Below are positions 8,954 through 17,568 of a DNA stretch of 64,000 bases, piece after piece. The notes under the pieces were generated by a model. That model was not told the DNA's origin and ran no database searches. It saw only the letters and a program-made list of their open reading frames with translations. Position numbers and translations under genes: made by a program. The stretch covers positions 105,564-169,563 of the forward strand of contig JAHWKY010000007.1 in assembly GCA_019347575.1 (NCBI GenBank), in the 5' to 3' direction. Each line of letters starts with the position of its first letter. Positions within the stretch are counted from its first letter, which is position 1. The stretch comes from Actinomycetota bacterium. GTDB lineage: Bacteria; Actinomycetota; Nitriliruptoria; Nitriliruptorales; Nitriliruptoraceae.

Positions 8954-9363
8954 GGACCGGATGGCAGGACGGGAGCGTCTCCACCGAGTTGGTGCTGCTC
9001 ACGCCGGTCCTGCTCGCGCTGCTCGCGTTCGTGGTCTTCGCTGGCCGGGTCGGAGGGGCACAGCAGCAGATCACCGCCGCAGCGGACCAGGCCGCGCGCG
9101 CCGCCTCGCTCCGGGGCGATCCCGACTCGGCGATCGCCGCCGCATCGCAGGTGGCACAGGCGAACCTCGCCGATGCCGGCGTCACGTGCGCCGACGTGGG
9201 GATCGAGGTCGACACGGCTGCGTTCGGCGCCGGTGGCCAGGTCGGTGTCACCGTGACGTGCGTCGTGGAGCTGGACGACGTCGTGTTCGCCGGCCTGCCG
9301 GGGAGCCGGACGTTCACGTCGACCGCGGTCGAGATCATCGACCGCTACCGCGGGGGCGACTGA
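8950..9363 (+). CDS. TadE/TadF-family pseudopilin
   Basis: Pseudopilin of 137 residues with QDGSVSTELVLLTPVLLALL: Gly, then Glu at +5, then a membrane helix, matching the preceding gene. The exported part holds an Ala-rich helix and two Cys (VTCADV and VTCVVE) likely to form a disulfide. It overlaps both neighbours by a few nt, so the three pseudopilins are made as a set. Confidence 0.82.
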   Translation: MRTGWQDGSVSTELVLLTPVLLALLAFVVFAGRVGGAQQQITAAADQAARAASLRGDPDSAIAAASQVAQANLADAGVTCADVGIEVDTAAFGAGGQVGVTVTCVVELDDVVFAGLPGSRTFTSTAVEIIDRYRGGD

Positions 9364-9785
9364 TGCTCACGCGATGGCGCGGCGAGGACGGGGCGATCAC
9401 GGTGTTCGTGGTCGCGCTGGTCCCGGCGATCATGCTCGTCGCGGGCCTGGTGTACGACGGCGGTCGCCTCCTCGCGGCACGCCGCGAGGCACACGACCTC
9501 GCCGACAACGCCGCACGCGCCGCCGCGCAAGAGGTCGACGTGGACGCGCTCCGCAGCGCTCGCACGCCGGTCGTCGAGCCGCTCGCCGCGCAAGCCGCCG
9601 GCGAGGCCTACCTGGCCGCGACAGGACACACCGGAACCGTCGTCGTCACCGCAGACCGGGTCGAGGTCACCGTCTCGATCACTACGTCGATGGCGCTGCT
9701 GCAGCTCGCCGGCATCTCCGAGCGGACCGTCACGGCCACCGGCCACGCGCGGATCGTGCGCGGCGTCACCGAACCGGAGAGCTGA
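9363..9785 (+). CDS. TadG-like Flp pilus assembly protein
   Basis: Protein of 140 residues. EDGAITVFVVALVPAIMLVAGLV resembles the N-terminal TadG-like helix (GDGAI...), but the usual Glu at +5 is replaced, so processing by prepilin peptidase is uncertain. DGGRLLAARREAHDLADNAARAAAQEVD follows the pattern of the Flp pilus-assembly TadG-like N-terminal family. Full TadG proteins have a long VWA-like C terminus. Here the protein stops after a short beta-rich domain. ATG overlaps the previous stop. Confidence 0.8.
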   Translation: MLTRWRGEDGAITVFVVALVPAIMLVAGLVYDGGRLLAARREAHDLADNAARAAAQEVDVDALRSARTPVVEPLAAQAAGEAYLAATGHTGTVVVTADRVEVTVSITTSMALLQLAGISERTVTATGHARIVRGVTEPES

Positions 9786-9786
9786 C

Positions 9787-12753
9787 ATGAGGTACCGCGA
9801 ACGCACGCTGCTTCGGGGCTTCGGGGCGCTGGTCGCGCTGCTCGTGGTCGTGGTCGGTGTCCCGGCGCTGCTGGTTCGGTTCGTGGGCTGGCCGCTGCCC
9901 ACCGCGCTGCCGACCTGGGCGCAGTTCTCCAACGCCATCACCAGCGGCAACATCGACGACGCCACCATCATCAAGACCCTCGCCGTGGTCGTGTGGCTCG
10001 CCTGGTTGAACTTCAGCATCGGGGCGTCGGTCGAACTGGCGTCGCTCGTGCGGGGCGGGCGCGCGCGCCGTGTCGCAGGGCTGCGATCGGCGCAGCGTCT
10101 CGCCGCGAACCTGCTGACCGCAACATCCCTCGCTGTGGCCATGCTGACCCGCTCCGCTGCCGGTGTCGGGGCGGCGCCACCGACGCCTAGCCTCACCGCA
10201 GCGAGTGCTCTCATCGAGCAGCCCCAGCCATCCACGACGGGCGGGTCCGACCACGACCCTGGCTCGACGCGACCCGAACGCGGGGCAGCCTCCTCGGGTC
10301 GCGGTGCCGACGAGGTCGCCGGTGCCTGGACCTCGTACGTCCCCTACAACGTCGAGCGGGGCGACACCCTCTGGCGTCTGGCGGAGAGGTTCCTCGGTGA
10401 CGGGTTGCGGTGGCGCGAGATCCGCGACCGCAACATCGGCCGCGTGCAGCCTGACGGCACGAAGCTGGCCGCCGGATCCACGGATCTCCGGCCCGGATGG
10501 ACGCTGCTCGTACCCGCGAGCGATGCGTCCGCCGAACGGCCACCCTCGGTGCGCGACGACCCCTCGTCGACGGTCACGGTCGATCGGGGTGACACGCTCT
10601 GGGATCTTGCCGACGAGCACCTCGACGACCCGTTGCGCTGGACCGAGATGTACGAGCGCAACCGCGGCGTACCCCAACCCGACGGCGACGCTCTGACGGA
10701 ACCGGACCTCATCCAGCCCGGCTGGGTGCTGACGCTCCCCGAGGCTGGCCCTGGCGAGGAGAGCGTCGGCACGCTGGGGATCGGCGACGCGGGCGAAGTC
10801 CGGGATGTGACCGAGCCGTCCCCACACCGCGAGGGGCCGGTCGTCCCCGACGCGCTCGACCGAGCACGCGCCACTCCGCCAGCGGGCCGGTGGGAACCCC
10901 GGCCCGTCACCCCGACCAGCGGGGCGAGCCCACAGGAGACCGGAGCAGCCTCGCCGGTTGATGAAGTCGAGGACTCCTCCGAGGACTCCTCCGAGGACTC
11001 CGCGATCGCGGTGACCGCGGGCGGGGCGATCGCGGCCGGGCTCATCCTGACGCTCGACCGCATCCGACGTGCCCGCCGCCGGCGCCGTCGACCCGACCAC
11101 CGCATCCCGCTGCCCGATGGGCAGGATGCGGCCGCCGAACGGTTCCTGCGGGTCCATGCCGACCACGACACCGCGACGTTCGTGGATCTCGCCCTGCGGC
11201 ACCTTGCGGACGGATGCGGAGGACGCCCCTCGCCGGCAGTGACGCTCGTGCTCTGCGGTCAGGACGACGTCACCGTCCATCTCGATGCACCAAGCGAAGA
11301 CGTTCCCGAAGGCTGGCTGGCCTCCGGCGATTCCACGTGGGTGATCGAGCGTCCGGACAACCTGGATGCTCTCGCCCAGCACAAGGCCACGCCCTCGTTG
11401 TTCCCCGTGCTCGTGACCGTCGGCTCGACGCCCGACGGCCGCGCTGCACTGGTCAACCTGGCTGGGCGAGACCCTCTGGGCGTTCACGGCGACCCGGACC
11501 GGGCGGCCGAACTCATGGCTGTGTGGGCACTGGAACTCGCGACGACACCGCGAGTAGATGCCCTCGAAGTCCTGACGGTCGGCATCGACGGCCTCCCCGC
11601 CGACCTCGAGCGGCTCACCCCGCTAACGGATGCGGACGACCTGCATGCCGAACTTGCGCGAAGGCCCGTGACCGGCGAGGTCGAGGCTCCCTCATTGGTC
11701 GTCCTCGCCAACGGCGTCGACGACGAGGCGGAAGCGGCCGTGCGCGCGGCATCCGAGAAGCGCGAGGACCTGGTCGCGGTCATCAGCCGTTCGTGCTCAC
11801 CAACGACACGACGGCATACCGAGATCACCGGCAACACCGCCGTGCTCCACCCCGCCGGGCTCGCCGTCGAACTCGTCGAACTCGGCATCAGCGACCTGGC
11901 CAGCGTGGGCCGGCTGCTGGACCAGGCCAAGAACGACCCCGAGCTACCGGTACCGCTCTCGGCGCTCGGGGACGACGACCACGAGGCCGGATCATCGGAT
12001 ACGCCTGTAGGTGAGGTCGACGTTCGGGTCCTCGGTCCGGTGGATGTCATCGGCGTGGATCGCTTCCCGACCAACAAGACCATGGAGCTCGTCGCCTACC
12101 TGGCCATGCATCGTGACGGGGCCACGACGGACATGCTCCTCGAAGCACTCTGGCCAAACCACGAGCCTCGCCCTGCCCGCCTCTACACCGAGGCCTCCCG
12201 CGCCCGCAAGGCCCTGGGCACGAGGGCGGACGGCAGTCCCTACCTACCCGACGCCGAGCTGGGTCGCTACCGCATCGCCGACGCGGTCACCTCCGACTAC
12301 GAGCGCTTCAGCGCCCACGTCGCGGCGGCCACGAGAGACCCGGACCTGGCCGACCAACATCTGCGCGAGGCTCTGACGCTGGTGCGAGGCGCACCGTTCT
12401 CTGCGACCGCGACGGCGTACACCTGGGCACACCAGCTCGAGATCCGGATCTCCGAGGAGATCGTCACGGCCGCCCATGACCTGGCCCACCAGATGCTGGA
12501 CTCCGCTCGGTACGAAGACGCGGTGTGGGCAGCCGAGCGCGGGCTTAGCGTCAACCCTCTCGCCGAGCCCCTGATCCGCGTCCTGATGATCGCCGCCGAC
12601 GCCACCGGCAACACGGCTCGCGTGCACGAAGTGATGGCCCGCCTCCGAGAGACTCTGGCGGAGGACGACGCCAACGACGCCGACGACTGGCTACACCCCG
12701 AAACCATCACGCTGTTCGAACGCCTCTCGAGACGGCCAGTCCCGATCGACTAA
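9787..12753 (+). CDS. Membrane LysM-BTAD transcriptional regulator of the Tad locus
   Basis: Large protein of 988 residues fusing envelope and regulatory modules. Two or three N-terminal membrane segments (within about 10-120) precede two LysM peptidoglycan-binding repeats (about 183-235, YNVERGDTLWRLAERFLGD; about 258-315, VDRGDTLWDLADEHL). After a Pro/Ser linker with EDSSEDSSEDS, encoded by a 12-bp tandem repeat, there is another membrane segment (VTAGGAIAAGLILTL, about 410) followed by a basic stop-transfer run. The cytosolic C terminus (about 745-988) is a bacterial transcriptional activator domain: winged-helix-like RLYTEASRARKAL and TPR-like helices. Such BTAD-LysM proteins close actinobacterial Tad operons and could link wall state to gene expression. 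Inference: it regulates pilus genes. Confidence 0.85.
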   Translation: MRYRERTLLRGFGALVALLVVVVGVPALLVRFVGWPLPTALPTWAQFSNAITSGNIDDATIIKTLAVVVWLAWLNFSIGASVELASLVRGGRARRVAGLRSAQRLAANLLTATSLAVAMLTRSAAGVGAAPPTPSLTAASALIEQPQPSTTGGSDHDPGSTRPERGAASSGRGADEVAGAWTSYVPYNVERGDTLWRLAERFLGDGLRWREIRDRNIGRVQPDGTKLAAGSTDLRPGWTLLVPASDASAERPPSVRDDPSSTVTVDRGDTLWDLADEHLDDPLRWTEMYERNRGVPQPDGDALTEPDLIQPGWVLTLPEAGPGEESVGTLGIGDAGEVRDVTEPSPHREGPVVPDALDRARATPPAGRWEPRPVTPTSGASPQETGAASPVDEVEDSSEDSSEDSAIAVTAGGAIAAGLILTLDRIRRARRRRRRPDHRIPLPDGQDAAAERFLRVHADHDTATFVDLALRHLADGCGGRPSPAVTLVLCGQDDVTVHLDAPSEDVPEGWLASGDSTWVIERPDNLDALAQHKATPSLFPVLVTVGSTPDGRAALVNLAGRDPLGVHGDPDRAAELMAVWALELATTPRVDALEVLTVGIDGLPADLERLTPLTDADDLHAELARRPVTGEVEAPSLVVLANGVDDEAEAAVRAASEKREDLVAVISRSCSPTTRRHTEITGNTAVLHPAGLAVELVELGISDLASVGRLLDQAKNDPELPVPLSALGDDDHEAGSSDTPVGEVDVRVLGPVDVIGVDRFPTNKTMELVAYLAMHRDGATTDMLLEALWPNHEPRPARLYTEASRARKALGTRADGSPYLPDAELGRYRIADAVTSDYERFSAHVAAATRDPDLADQHLREALTLVRGAPFSATATAYTWAHQLEIRISEEIVTAAHDLAHQMLDSARYEDAVWAAERGLSVNPLAEPLIRVLMIAADATGNTARVHEVMARLRETLAEDDANDADDWLHPETITLFERLSRRPVPID

Positions 12754-12785
12754 GCAGCCTCGATGGGCCGAAGCTCTCCGACGTC

Positions 12786-12811
12786 AGGAGCCTGGGCTCA
12801 GGTTGGCTCCT
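12786..12811. terminator. Hairpin between convergent genes
   Basis: Perfect 7-bp arms AGGAGCC and GGCTCCT with a 12-nt loop lie at the end of the LysM-BTAD gene and overlap the last codons of the convergent XRE gene. No T-run follows on either strand. It may act as a factor-assisted or bidirectional terminator. Confidence 0.3.
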
Positions 12812-13154
12812 GCTGCGGGTGCTTGAGCCGCCGAACCGTCTCGCGCGGGACGAACTCGATATCCGCATCGAGCGCCCAGGCGATGAGGCCGAGTGTTCTG
12901 ACATCCGGCCACGTCTGACCGTTCTCCAGATCGCTGATCGTGTTGGGTCGCAGGCCGGTCATCTGCGCGAGTTGGCTGCGTCTCAGGCCGCGTTCCTCGC
13001 GGCGGCGGATGATCGCGCGGACGAGGTGGACAAACTGTTCGGCTACGTAGGCCGCGGCGTCACCTTCGTCCGCCACGATCCTGGTCGACTCCGGCCACGC
13101 TCCGTCGACGTAGTCGACGGGACGACGCTCGGGCTTGCTCGGCGAGGACGACAT
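12798..13154 (-). CDS. XRE-family helix-turn-helix regulator
   Basis: DNA-binding protein of 118 residues. The HTH_3 domain occupies about 53-105: RREERGLRRSQLAQMTGLRP, NTISDLENGQTWPDV, then LGLIAWALDADIEFVP. ATG 13154 is chosen because GAGGA lies about 8 nt upstream. The same frame extends to TTG 13190. It is divergent from the receiver/LuxR pair, and a strong palindrome lies between them (13220-13250). I infer that it represses itself and those genes. Ligand unknown. Confidence 0.8.
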   Translation of the reverse strand: MSSSPSKPERRPVDYVDGAWPESTRIVADEGDAAAYVAEQFVHLVRAIIRRREERGLRRSQLAQMTGLRPNTISDLENGQTWPDVRTLGLIAWALDADIEFVPRETVRRLKHPQQEPT

Positions 13155-13219
13155 GCCGTCATCCTCAGCGCTCACCTGGCCGTCACGCAATCCCTCACCG
13201 ACCCGGTGGACTTCCTAGC

Positions 13220-13250
13220 GTTCTAACGATAGAGTTCATATCGTTGTAAC
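13220..13250. promoter_or_regulatory. Palindromic operator candidate between divergent regulators
   Basis: GTTCTAACGATA and TATCGTTGTAAC form a 12-bp imperfect inverted repeat (10 of 12 match). Its core AACGATA/TATCGTT is perfect, with a 7-nt spacer. It sits in the AT-richest spot of the intergenic region between the XRE gene and the receiver-like gene, where promoters for both must lie. Confidence 0.6.
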
Positions 13251-13267
13251 GCAGAAAGGGAGCCCGC

Positions 13268-13633
13268 ATGCGTGTGCAGGTGTCGTACCCGGTGCCGTTC
13301 GTTCAATCCGGGCTGATCCACATCCTCGAGGACCTCGGGCACCTGATCGTGCCCGACCACCCCGACATCCTGATCACGGGCACCCTGCCCCAGGACCCGA
13401 CCGCGCCGATCCTGCTGCTGTTGGATGAGCCCACACGGGCGCGCGCAGCCGAGGGCATCGCCCACCCGGGGGTGCGTGGCGTGCTGAGCGTGTCGGCGGA
13501 GCGGGACGAGATCGAGATCGCCCTCATGTGCATCTTCGACGGCGACATCCTCGTCGACTCGCGCGTCGGCCAAGAGGACGGCTTCGGCTACCTCGTACCT
13601 GGCAAGCGCAGCACCGACCGTCGCTACCCGTAA
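13268..13633 (+). CDS. Stand-alone degenerate receiver-like protein
   Basis: Protein of 121 residues resembling a CheY-like receiver without an output domain. The first strand MRVQVSYPVPFVQSGLIHIL is like the N terminus of NarL/LuxR response regulators, followed by PDILITG and ILLLLDEPTRARAAEGIAHPGVRGVLS. The acidic pocket and phospho-acceptor Asp are not clearly present (ILITG in place of the usual LDxxMP). It directly precedes a LuxR-type regulator with 1 nt between the stop and the next start. Possible role: partner or inhibitor of that regulator. Confidence 0.55.
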   Translation: MRVQVSYPVPFVQSGLIHILEDLGHLIVPDHPDILITGTLPQDPTAPILLLLDEPTRARAAEGIAHPGVRGVLSVSAERDEIEIALMCIFDGDILVDSRVGQEDGFGYLVPGKRSTDRRYP

Positions 13634-13634
13634 C

Positions 13635-14189
13635 GTGATCGCCGTCGCCATCCTGAGCTCCGACCCGCTCAGCGACCGCGGCCTGCGAGAGATCCTCGTC
13701 GGCGTCGGCCTGCACGTCGTGGACGACCCCACGGACGCCGACGTCATCGCGACCACCGGCGAAGCCCCCGACGAGGCCAGCGCACCGGTCCTTCACGTGT
13801 CCAAGCCACAGCATCCGTCCGTCCTGCTGCTCGACCTGATCGTCGGCCGCATCGCAGGCATCGTGCTCATCGACCGCGAAGCCGTACACCTCGAGTTGGC
13901 CGTCCACGCGCTGGCCGGCGGGGAACGGTGGCTGGACCCTGCTCTCATCGAGGAGATGATCGTCGCGGCCCGGCGCGGGACCAGGTGGCGAGGACCGGCG
14001 GGGTTGACCGCCCAGGAGCTGCGCGTGGTCAGGCTCTTGGACCAGCGCACGAACCGCCAGATCGCAGACACGCTGGGGATCTCGACGGAGACTGTCAGGG
14101 CCCACCTCCGCAGCGCCGTGAGCAAGCTCGGTGCCTACGACCGGATCCATGCCGTCGACGTCGCACGGACGCGAAGGATCATCCGCTGA
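13635..14189 (+). CDS. LuxR-family regulator with atypical receiver domain
   Basis: Regulator of 184 residues. A receiver-like N terminus (VAILSSDPLSDRGLREIL, ADVIATTGEAP) lacks an obvious phospho-acceptor Asp. The C-terminal LuxR/GerE helix-turn-helix (about 128-178) reads LTAQELRVVRLLDQRTNRQI, then ADTLGISTETVRAHLRSAVS, then KLGAYDRIHAV. GTG at 13635 follows the previous stop by 1 nt. It is paralogous to the regulator at 16.4 kb. Missing acidic residues suggest it is not controlled by ordinary phosphotransfer. Confidence 0.8.
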   Translation: MIAVAILSSDPLSDRGLREILVGVGLHVVDDPTDADVIATTGEAPDEASAPVLHVSKPQHPSVLLLDLIVGRIAGIVLIDREAVHLELAVHALAGGERWLDPALIEEMIVAARRGTRWRGPAGLTAQELRVVRLLDQRTNRQIADTLGISTETVRAHLRSAVSKLGAYDRIHAVDVARTRRIIR

Positions 14190-14475
14190 GTCGAGACTGC
14201 ACGCGGCCGCCCAAGGCCAAGCGGATGTACGGGCCGAGCGGCCGAGCCAGCCCGAGACGCCGTCGCCGTCGTGCGTGCGTGTCCGTGCTGCCGGGCTGGC
14301 GCTCCCCATCGCCGCGGGAGCGGGAACTACCTCGGCGGGGTTGTCTAACCCTGTACTGAAGACCGGCGTCAAGATGAGACCTCGGCAAAGCGGAGCCGCG
14401 GCTGAGCGGCCATCGGTGGGCCACCGTCAGCCAGGACCCGGTACGACCTGCTTCACCTGCTCGGGACGGCGAGGG

Positions 14476-14940
14476 TCAGACTCGGCGCTTCAGATCCTCG
14501 AACGTCGCCAGGGCGCGGGTGTCTCCGAGCACCGTGGGATCCCACGCGAGCATCGGTCCGAATCGGTCGCGAACTACCGCTGACGGATCGAGCGCCCGTG
14601 ACCAGAACTCGCGGACACTCTCGAGCTCCTCCATCCACATCTCCCGGCGATCACTTGCGTCGCGCCCGTACTGCTCGGCGAGTTCGAAGTAGCCGTCGCC
14701 AGGCAGCCCAGAGGCCTTGACGACCAGGGACGTGAGCATCGGGCGCCCGAGACGCTGCTCGTAGATCGCGATGTGGTACAGCATCCGACCCACAAGGTTG
14801 AAAGCTCCGGACTCCCGGAAGCCCTCCCCCGTCGTGGCCAGCCAGAGCTCCTCGTAGGTGACGTTCTCAGGAGTGTGGCTGGCGGCGATAGCGAGCAACC
14901 GCTCGCGCATCGCCCGTTCACTTGAAGTGAGCTGCAGCAT
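14476..14940 (-). CDS. Hypothetical protein divergent from an AbiGi-like gene
   Basis: Protein of 154 residues, soluble and charged. GGAGGAG precedes the ATG at 14940. A longer frame reaching 15726 is only a shadow of the gene opposite. Recognisable elements are GRMLYHIAIYEQRLGRPMLT, then SLVVKASGLPGDGYFELAEQ. The motif RPMLxxLVV...PGxGxFELA recurs in many bacterial hypothetical proteins but has no function I can name. It shares a promoter region with the divergent gene at 15082, so the two may form a functional pair, possibly in phage defence. Confidence 0.6.
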   Translation of the reverse strand: MLQLTSSERAMRERLLAIAASHTPENVTYEELWLATTGEGFRESGAFNLVGRMLYHIAIYEQRLGRPMLTSLVVKASGLPGDGYFELAEQYGRDASDRREMWMEELESVREFWSRALDPSAVVRDRFGPMLAWDPTVLGDTRALATFEDLKRRV

Positions 14941-15081
14941 GAGAGATTCTCCTCCGGCCGAAACCGGCGTCGTCTTAACGGATTGCCCCCGTGGGAGCAG
15001 GCTCCGTAGAGCCGTCATGATCGTACCTACTCGTGAGCCTCCCAGCGAGTCGCTACGGTCCCGCCAGCGTCGGGAGATCAC

Positions 15082-15831
15082 ATGTGGATACTTGCTGACG
15101 CCGACGGCAACATTGCACGGGACGAGGCAGGCGACACCGTCCCAGCCGCAGGCGGTATGCCCGCCTGCTTCATCGACCCACCTGTCACCACGAAGCGTCG
15201 CCGCACGGACACGGGGGTACGTGACGAGTTCGTCGTCCACTTCACCGGTCGACAGGGCCGGCTCAACAGCCACCTCCCCGCCCCTCTGCAGGCGCTCACC
15301 CCGCCGCAGCGCATCTTCAAGATCCTCCAAGATCGTGCGCTGCTCGCTGTCCAGGCCTTCGGACGCCATCGGAACTACCCAGTAATCTGTTTCTGCGAAG
15401 GCGACCAAGCGGCCCGCGCGAACCTCATGACCGGCGCCCGCTACGACCGATACGGGATTGCGTTCCATCGGCAGGCGGTCGAGGGCCTGGGGAGCCGCCC
15501 GGTCATCTACACCGACGCCGATGTGATCGAGCTGTTCTACACAGCGATACATCAGTACTGGCGCGACCACCGTGATGAACTCAGTGAGGACGACGAGCGG
15601 CGGCTCAAGATCACTCGGGCGCCGTTGATGCGGAACTGGCCCGGCGCTGAGGAGGATCAGGCCTACCTCCAGGAACATAGACTCAGCTTCGAGCTGCGCA
15701 ACCCGAACGAGTGGTCTCATGAGCATGAGATGCGACTAGTGATGCCACGCCATAGTTCGGGAAGCGCCTGGGGCACGACGCCGAACATCTTCTACTGGCT
15801 GTTCGAGCCAAACCGGGGTCTTCCCCACTGA
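15082..15831 (+). CDS. AbiGi-like (abortive infection) protein
   Basis: Protein of 249 residues. Features seen: FVVHFTGR near residue 50, YPVICFCEGD near 100, RYDRYGIAFHRQAV near 121, SRPVIYTDADV near 140, and EWSHEHEMRLVMP near 215. This order (HFT, CF-E, RYGIAF, PVIY, E-HE-R) is that of the AbiGi family, where one component of the AbiG abortive-infection system is found, and of related DUF2971-like proteins. GGGAGATCAC precedes ATG 15082. Assignment by remembered motif only. Confidence 0.5.
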   Translation: MWILADADGNIARDEAGDTVPAAGGMPACFIDPPVTTKRRRTDTGVRDEFVVHFTGRQGRLNSHLPAPLQALTPPQRIFKILQDRALLAVQAFGRHRNYPVICFCEGDQAARANLMTGARYDRYGIAFHRQAVEGLGSRPVIYTDADVIELFYTAIHQYWRDHRDELSEDDERRLKITRAPLMRNWPGAEEDQAYLQEHRLSFELRNPNEWSHEHEMRLVMPRHSSGSAWGTTPNIFYWLFEPNRGLPH

Positions 15832-15878
15832 GGTGGGTCACGCCGTAGAGCGCTAATCGGTTCCTGTGACGCCAATCA

Positions 15879-16142
15879 TCAACAGTCGGGCAGGTTGTCG
15901 AGGTTGTTGCGTGCGTCACCGTCTGGATCAGTCCGCAGGTAGGGACCGTCGCCGTCGTCAACGACGTGGATGTCGGTCCGGTCGGTACCAGGCTGCTGGA
16001 CGTAGTAGGTGTGATCCCCGTCATCGATGTCAGCGATCGCACTCGCCTTCGATCGCGGCGACCAATACTGGTCGGGATTACACAGCGCCAGGATGTCGCC
16101 ATCCTTATCCTTCTTCGTCTGCGTGACGCGACGATCGGCCAT
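15879..16142 (-). CDS. DUF3892-domain protein
   Basis: Small protein of 87 residues that matches DUF3892 end to end: MADRRVTQTKKDKDGDILAL, then WSPRSKASAIADIDDGDHTY, then the ending YLRTDPDGDARNNLDNLPDC. The WSPRSK and NNLDxLPxC motifs are characteristic. The family has no known role. It is frequently found on mobile elements and near defence genes, which fits its position here. Upstream, GAGGCTCGAT may be the ribosome binding site. Confidence 0.8.
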   Translation of the reverse strand: MADRRVTQTKKDKDGDILALCNPDQYWSPRSKASAIADIDDGDHTYYVQQPGTDRTDIHVVDDGDGPYLRTDPDGDARNNLDNLPDC

Positions 16143-16437
16143 ATCGAGCCTCCTTGCCAGTTCTGGATCATCGGGTGGTGAGGACTGTCCCGGAGAAAAC
16201 AGCCGTCACCTACTAGTACGGACGAGGAGGCCTTCTTGTTACGCGCAGCCGACAACTACTTCGTACGGTGGTGATGCGCTACGTAACGTGGCCGCCCGCT
16301 TAGCCAGGAACCCCAGCTCCCGCACGCCTTCCGCTCGGCGTCGGTGCGGTCTTAGGCGCCGAGCTTGTCGCGCTCGGCAGTCGCCTCCGACAGCGGATCG
16401 CTGACGATATCGTGGGACTCGACGCTCACCCCCGGTC

Positions 16438-17091
16438 GTGGTCACGGCCGACCCCAAGGCGCGCAGCGCCCCGACTCAGCTATTAGCCGCCGCGCGGCCC
16501 ACCGGAGGGGCGCTGTTCACGGTTGCGCTCTCGGTCCGCTCGCCGGTCATCGCTGCCGGGCTACAGGCGATCCTCCAAGATGGAGACATCGAGTGCGTCG
16601 ATGAGGCCGAGGCCGCGGACGTGCTGGCGACGGACGACCTTCCCGTGCCGCAAGGGCCGCGCGTTCTGTACGCCGTCCAGGAGGCACCGTGCGCCCAAGT
16701 CCTTGAGCTTCTCCGCGCCGGGATCGCGGGCGTCATGCTGCTTGACAGGGAGCCCGTCACGGTGCTGGCCGCGACCTACGCCGTCGCCTCAGGCGGGATC
16801 TGGCTGGACCCGTGCTCAGCGATCGCCGGTGAGCTGGTCGTCGCTGCCTTCCGAGGTTCCCGGCTGCGTGGCCCATGGGGCTTGTCGGTCCAGCAGTTAC
16901 GCGTCCTGCGCCACGTCGCACGGGGAGCGACGAACCGCCAGGTCGGCGACCGACTCGGGATCTCACCCGAAACCGTCAAGAATCACCTGAGTGATGCCAT
17001 GCGCGCGATGGGCGCCTACGACCGTCTGCACGCCGCAGCGCTGTTCGAGCAGACTCTGTCGGAGGGATTTGACCCCTCGATCTTCCGCTAG
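16438..17091 (+). CDS. LuxR-family regulator, paralogue of the 13.6 kb gene
   Basis: Regulator of 217 residues with the same layout as the gene at 13635. A receiver-like domain (VALSVRSPVIAAGLQAIL, AADVLATDDLP) without a clear phospho-acceptor Asp is followed by a LuxR/GerE output domain (LSVQQLRVLRHVARGATNRQ, VGDRLGISPETVKNHLSDAM). The N terminus is extended by about 28 residues from GTG 16438. A perfect palindrome ACGATATCGT at 16404-16413 reuses the half-site seen in the 13.2 kb operator. A stem-loop lies 10 nt after the stop. Confidence 0.78.
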   Translation: MVTADPKARSAPTQLLAAARPTGGALFTVALSVRSPVIAAGLQAILQDGDIECVDEAEAADVLATDDLPVPQGPRVLYAVQEAPCAQVLELLRAGIAGVMLLDREPVTVLAATYAVASGGIWLDPCSAIAGELVVAAFRGSRLRGPWGLSVQQLRVLRHVARGATNRQVGDRLGISPETVKNHLSDAMRAMGAYDRLHAAALFEQTLSEGFDPSIFR

Positions 17092-17568
17092 CCCCGGCGC
17101 CCTATGTCCCGTCGGAGGGGACATAGATGCGCAGGCGCCGGGCCGGTCGCTGTGGTTCGAGGCCGCCGAACATCGTCCGCGCTCTGGACCTGGGCGCGCA
17201 CCCCGTCCCACTCACCGGACATCCTTCGATTGGGTGGTGGCCATCCTCCACACCTGGCCCCTTCAGTCTCCGCCCAGTCTGACCATCGCGTTGTGGAGGA
17301 GTAGTCCCCCGGATTGGGGGAGGTGTCCCCCCAAGCGACGGGACCGTGTGCGGCAGGCGTCGTGCGTGTGGCGGTTGCGCGGGCGGAGTCCGCGCGGTTG
17401 ATAGGAGATTCCGGGCAGCCTATTGACGGCGTAGCCCGGCTGGAGGAGGGTATGGGCCTCGTGCGTTTTCGGTACGGGCTCCCCTCGCCCGGTACTGGTC
17501 GCGCGGTTGAGACGGGGGCCCGAGACTGCTCGGGGTCGTGTTGGCTGCGCCAGCTTTGGAGCGTGGCC
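17092..17568. other. Leader of the RHS gene with two stem-loops
   Basis: No gene is supported in these 477 bases. The RHS frame is open from 17314, but the signal peptide shows that translation starts at 17569. Two inverted repeats stand out: 17102-17126, and 17305-17321 (TCCCCC, GGATT loop, GGGGGA). The second is followed by a further run of C, so alternative pairings are possible. Confidence 0.4.
17102..17126. terminator. Perfect 9-bp stem-loop after the LuxR-type gene
   Basis: CTATGTCCC and GGGACATAG form a perfect 9-bp stem with a 7-nt loop (GTCGGAG), 10 nt after the regulator stop codon. No T-run follows. It may terminate the regulator transcript or be a binding site upstream of the RHS gene. 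Confidence 0.45.

Noticed and set aside
14476..15726. 416-residue minus-strand frame covering 14.5-15.7 kb
   Set aside because: Only its last 154 codons are a gene with a ribosome binding site at 14940. The rest is antisense of the AbiGi-like gene.
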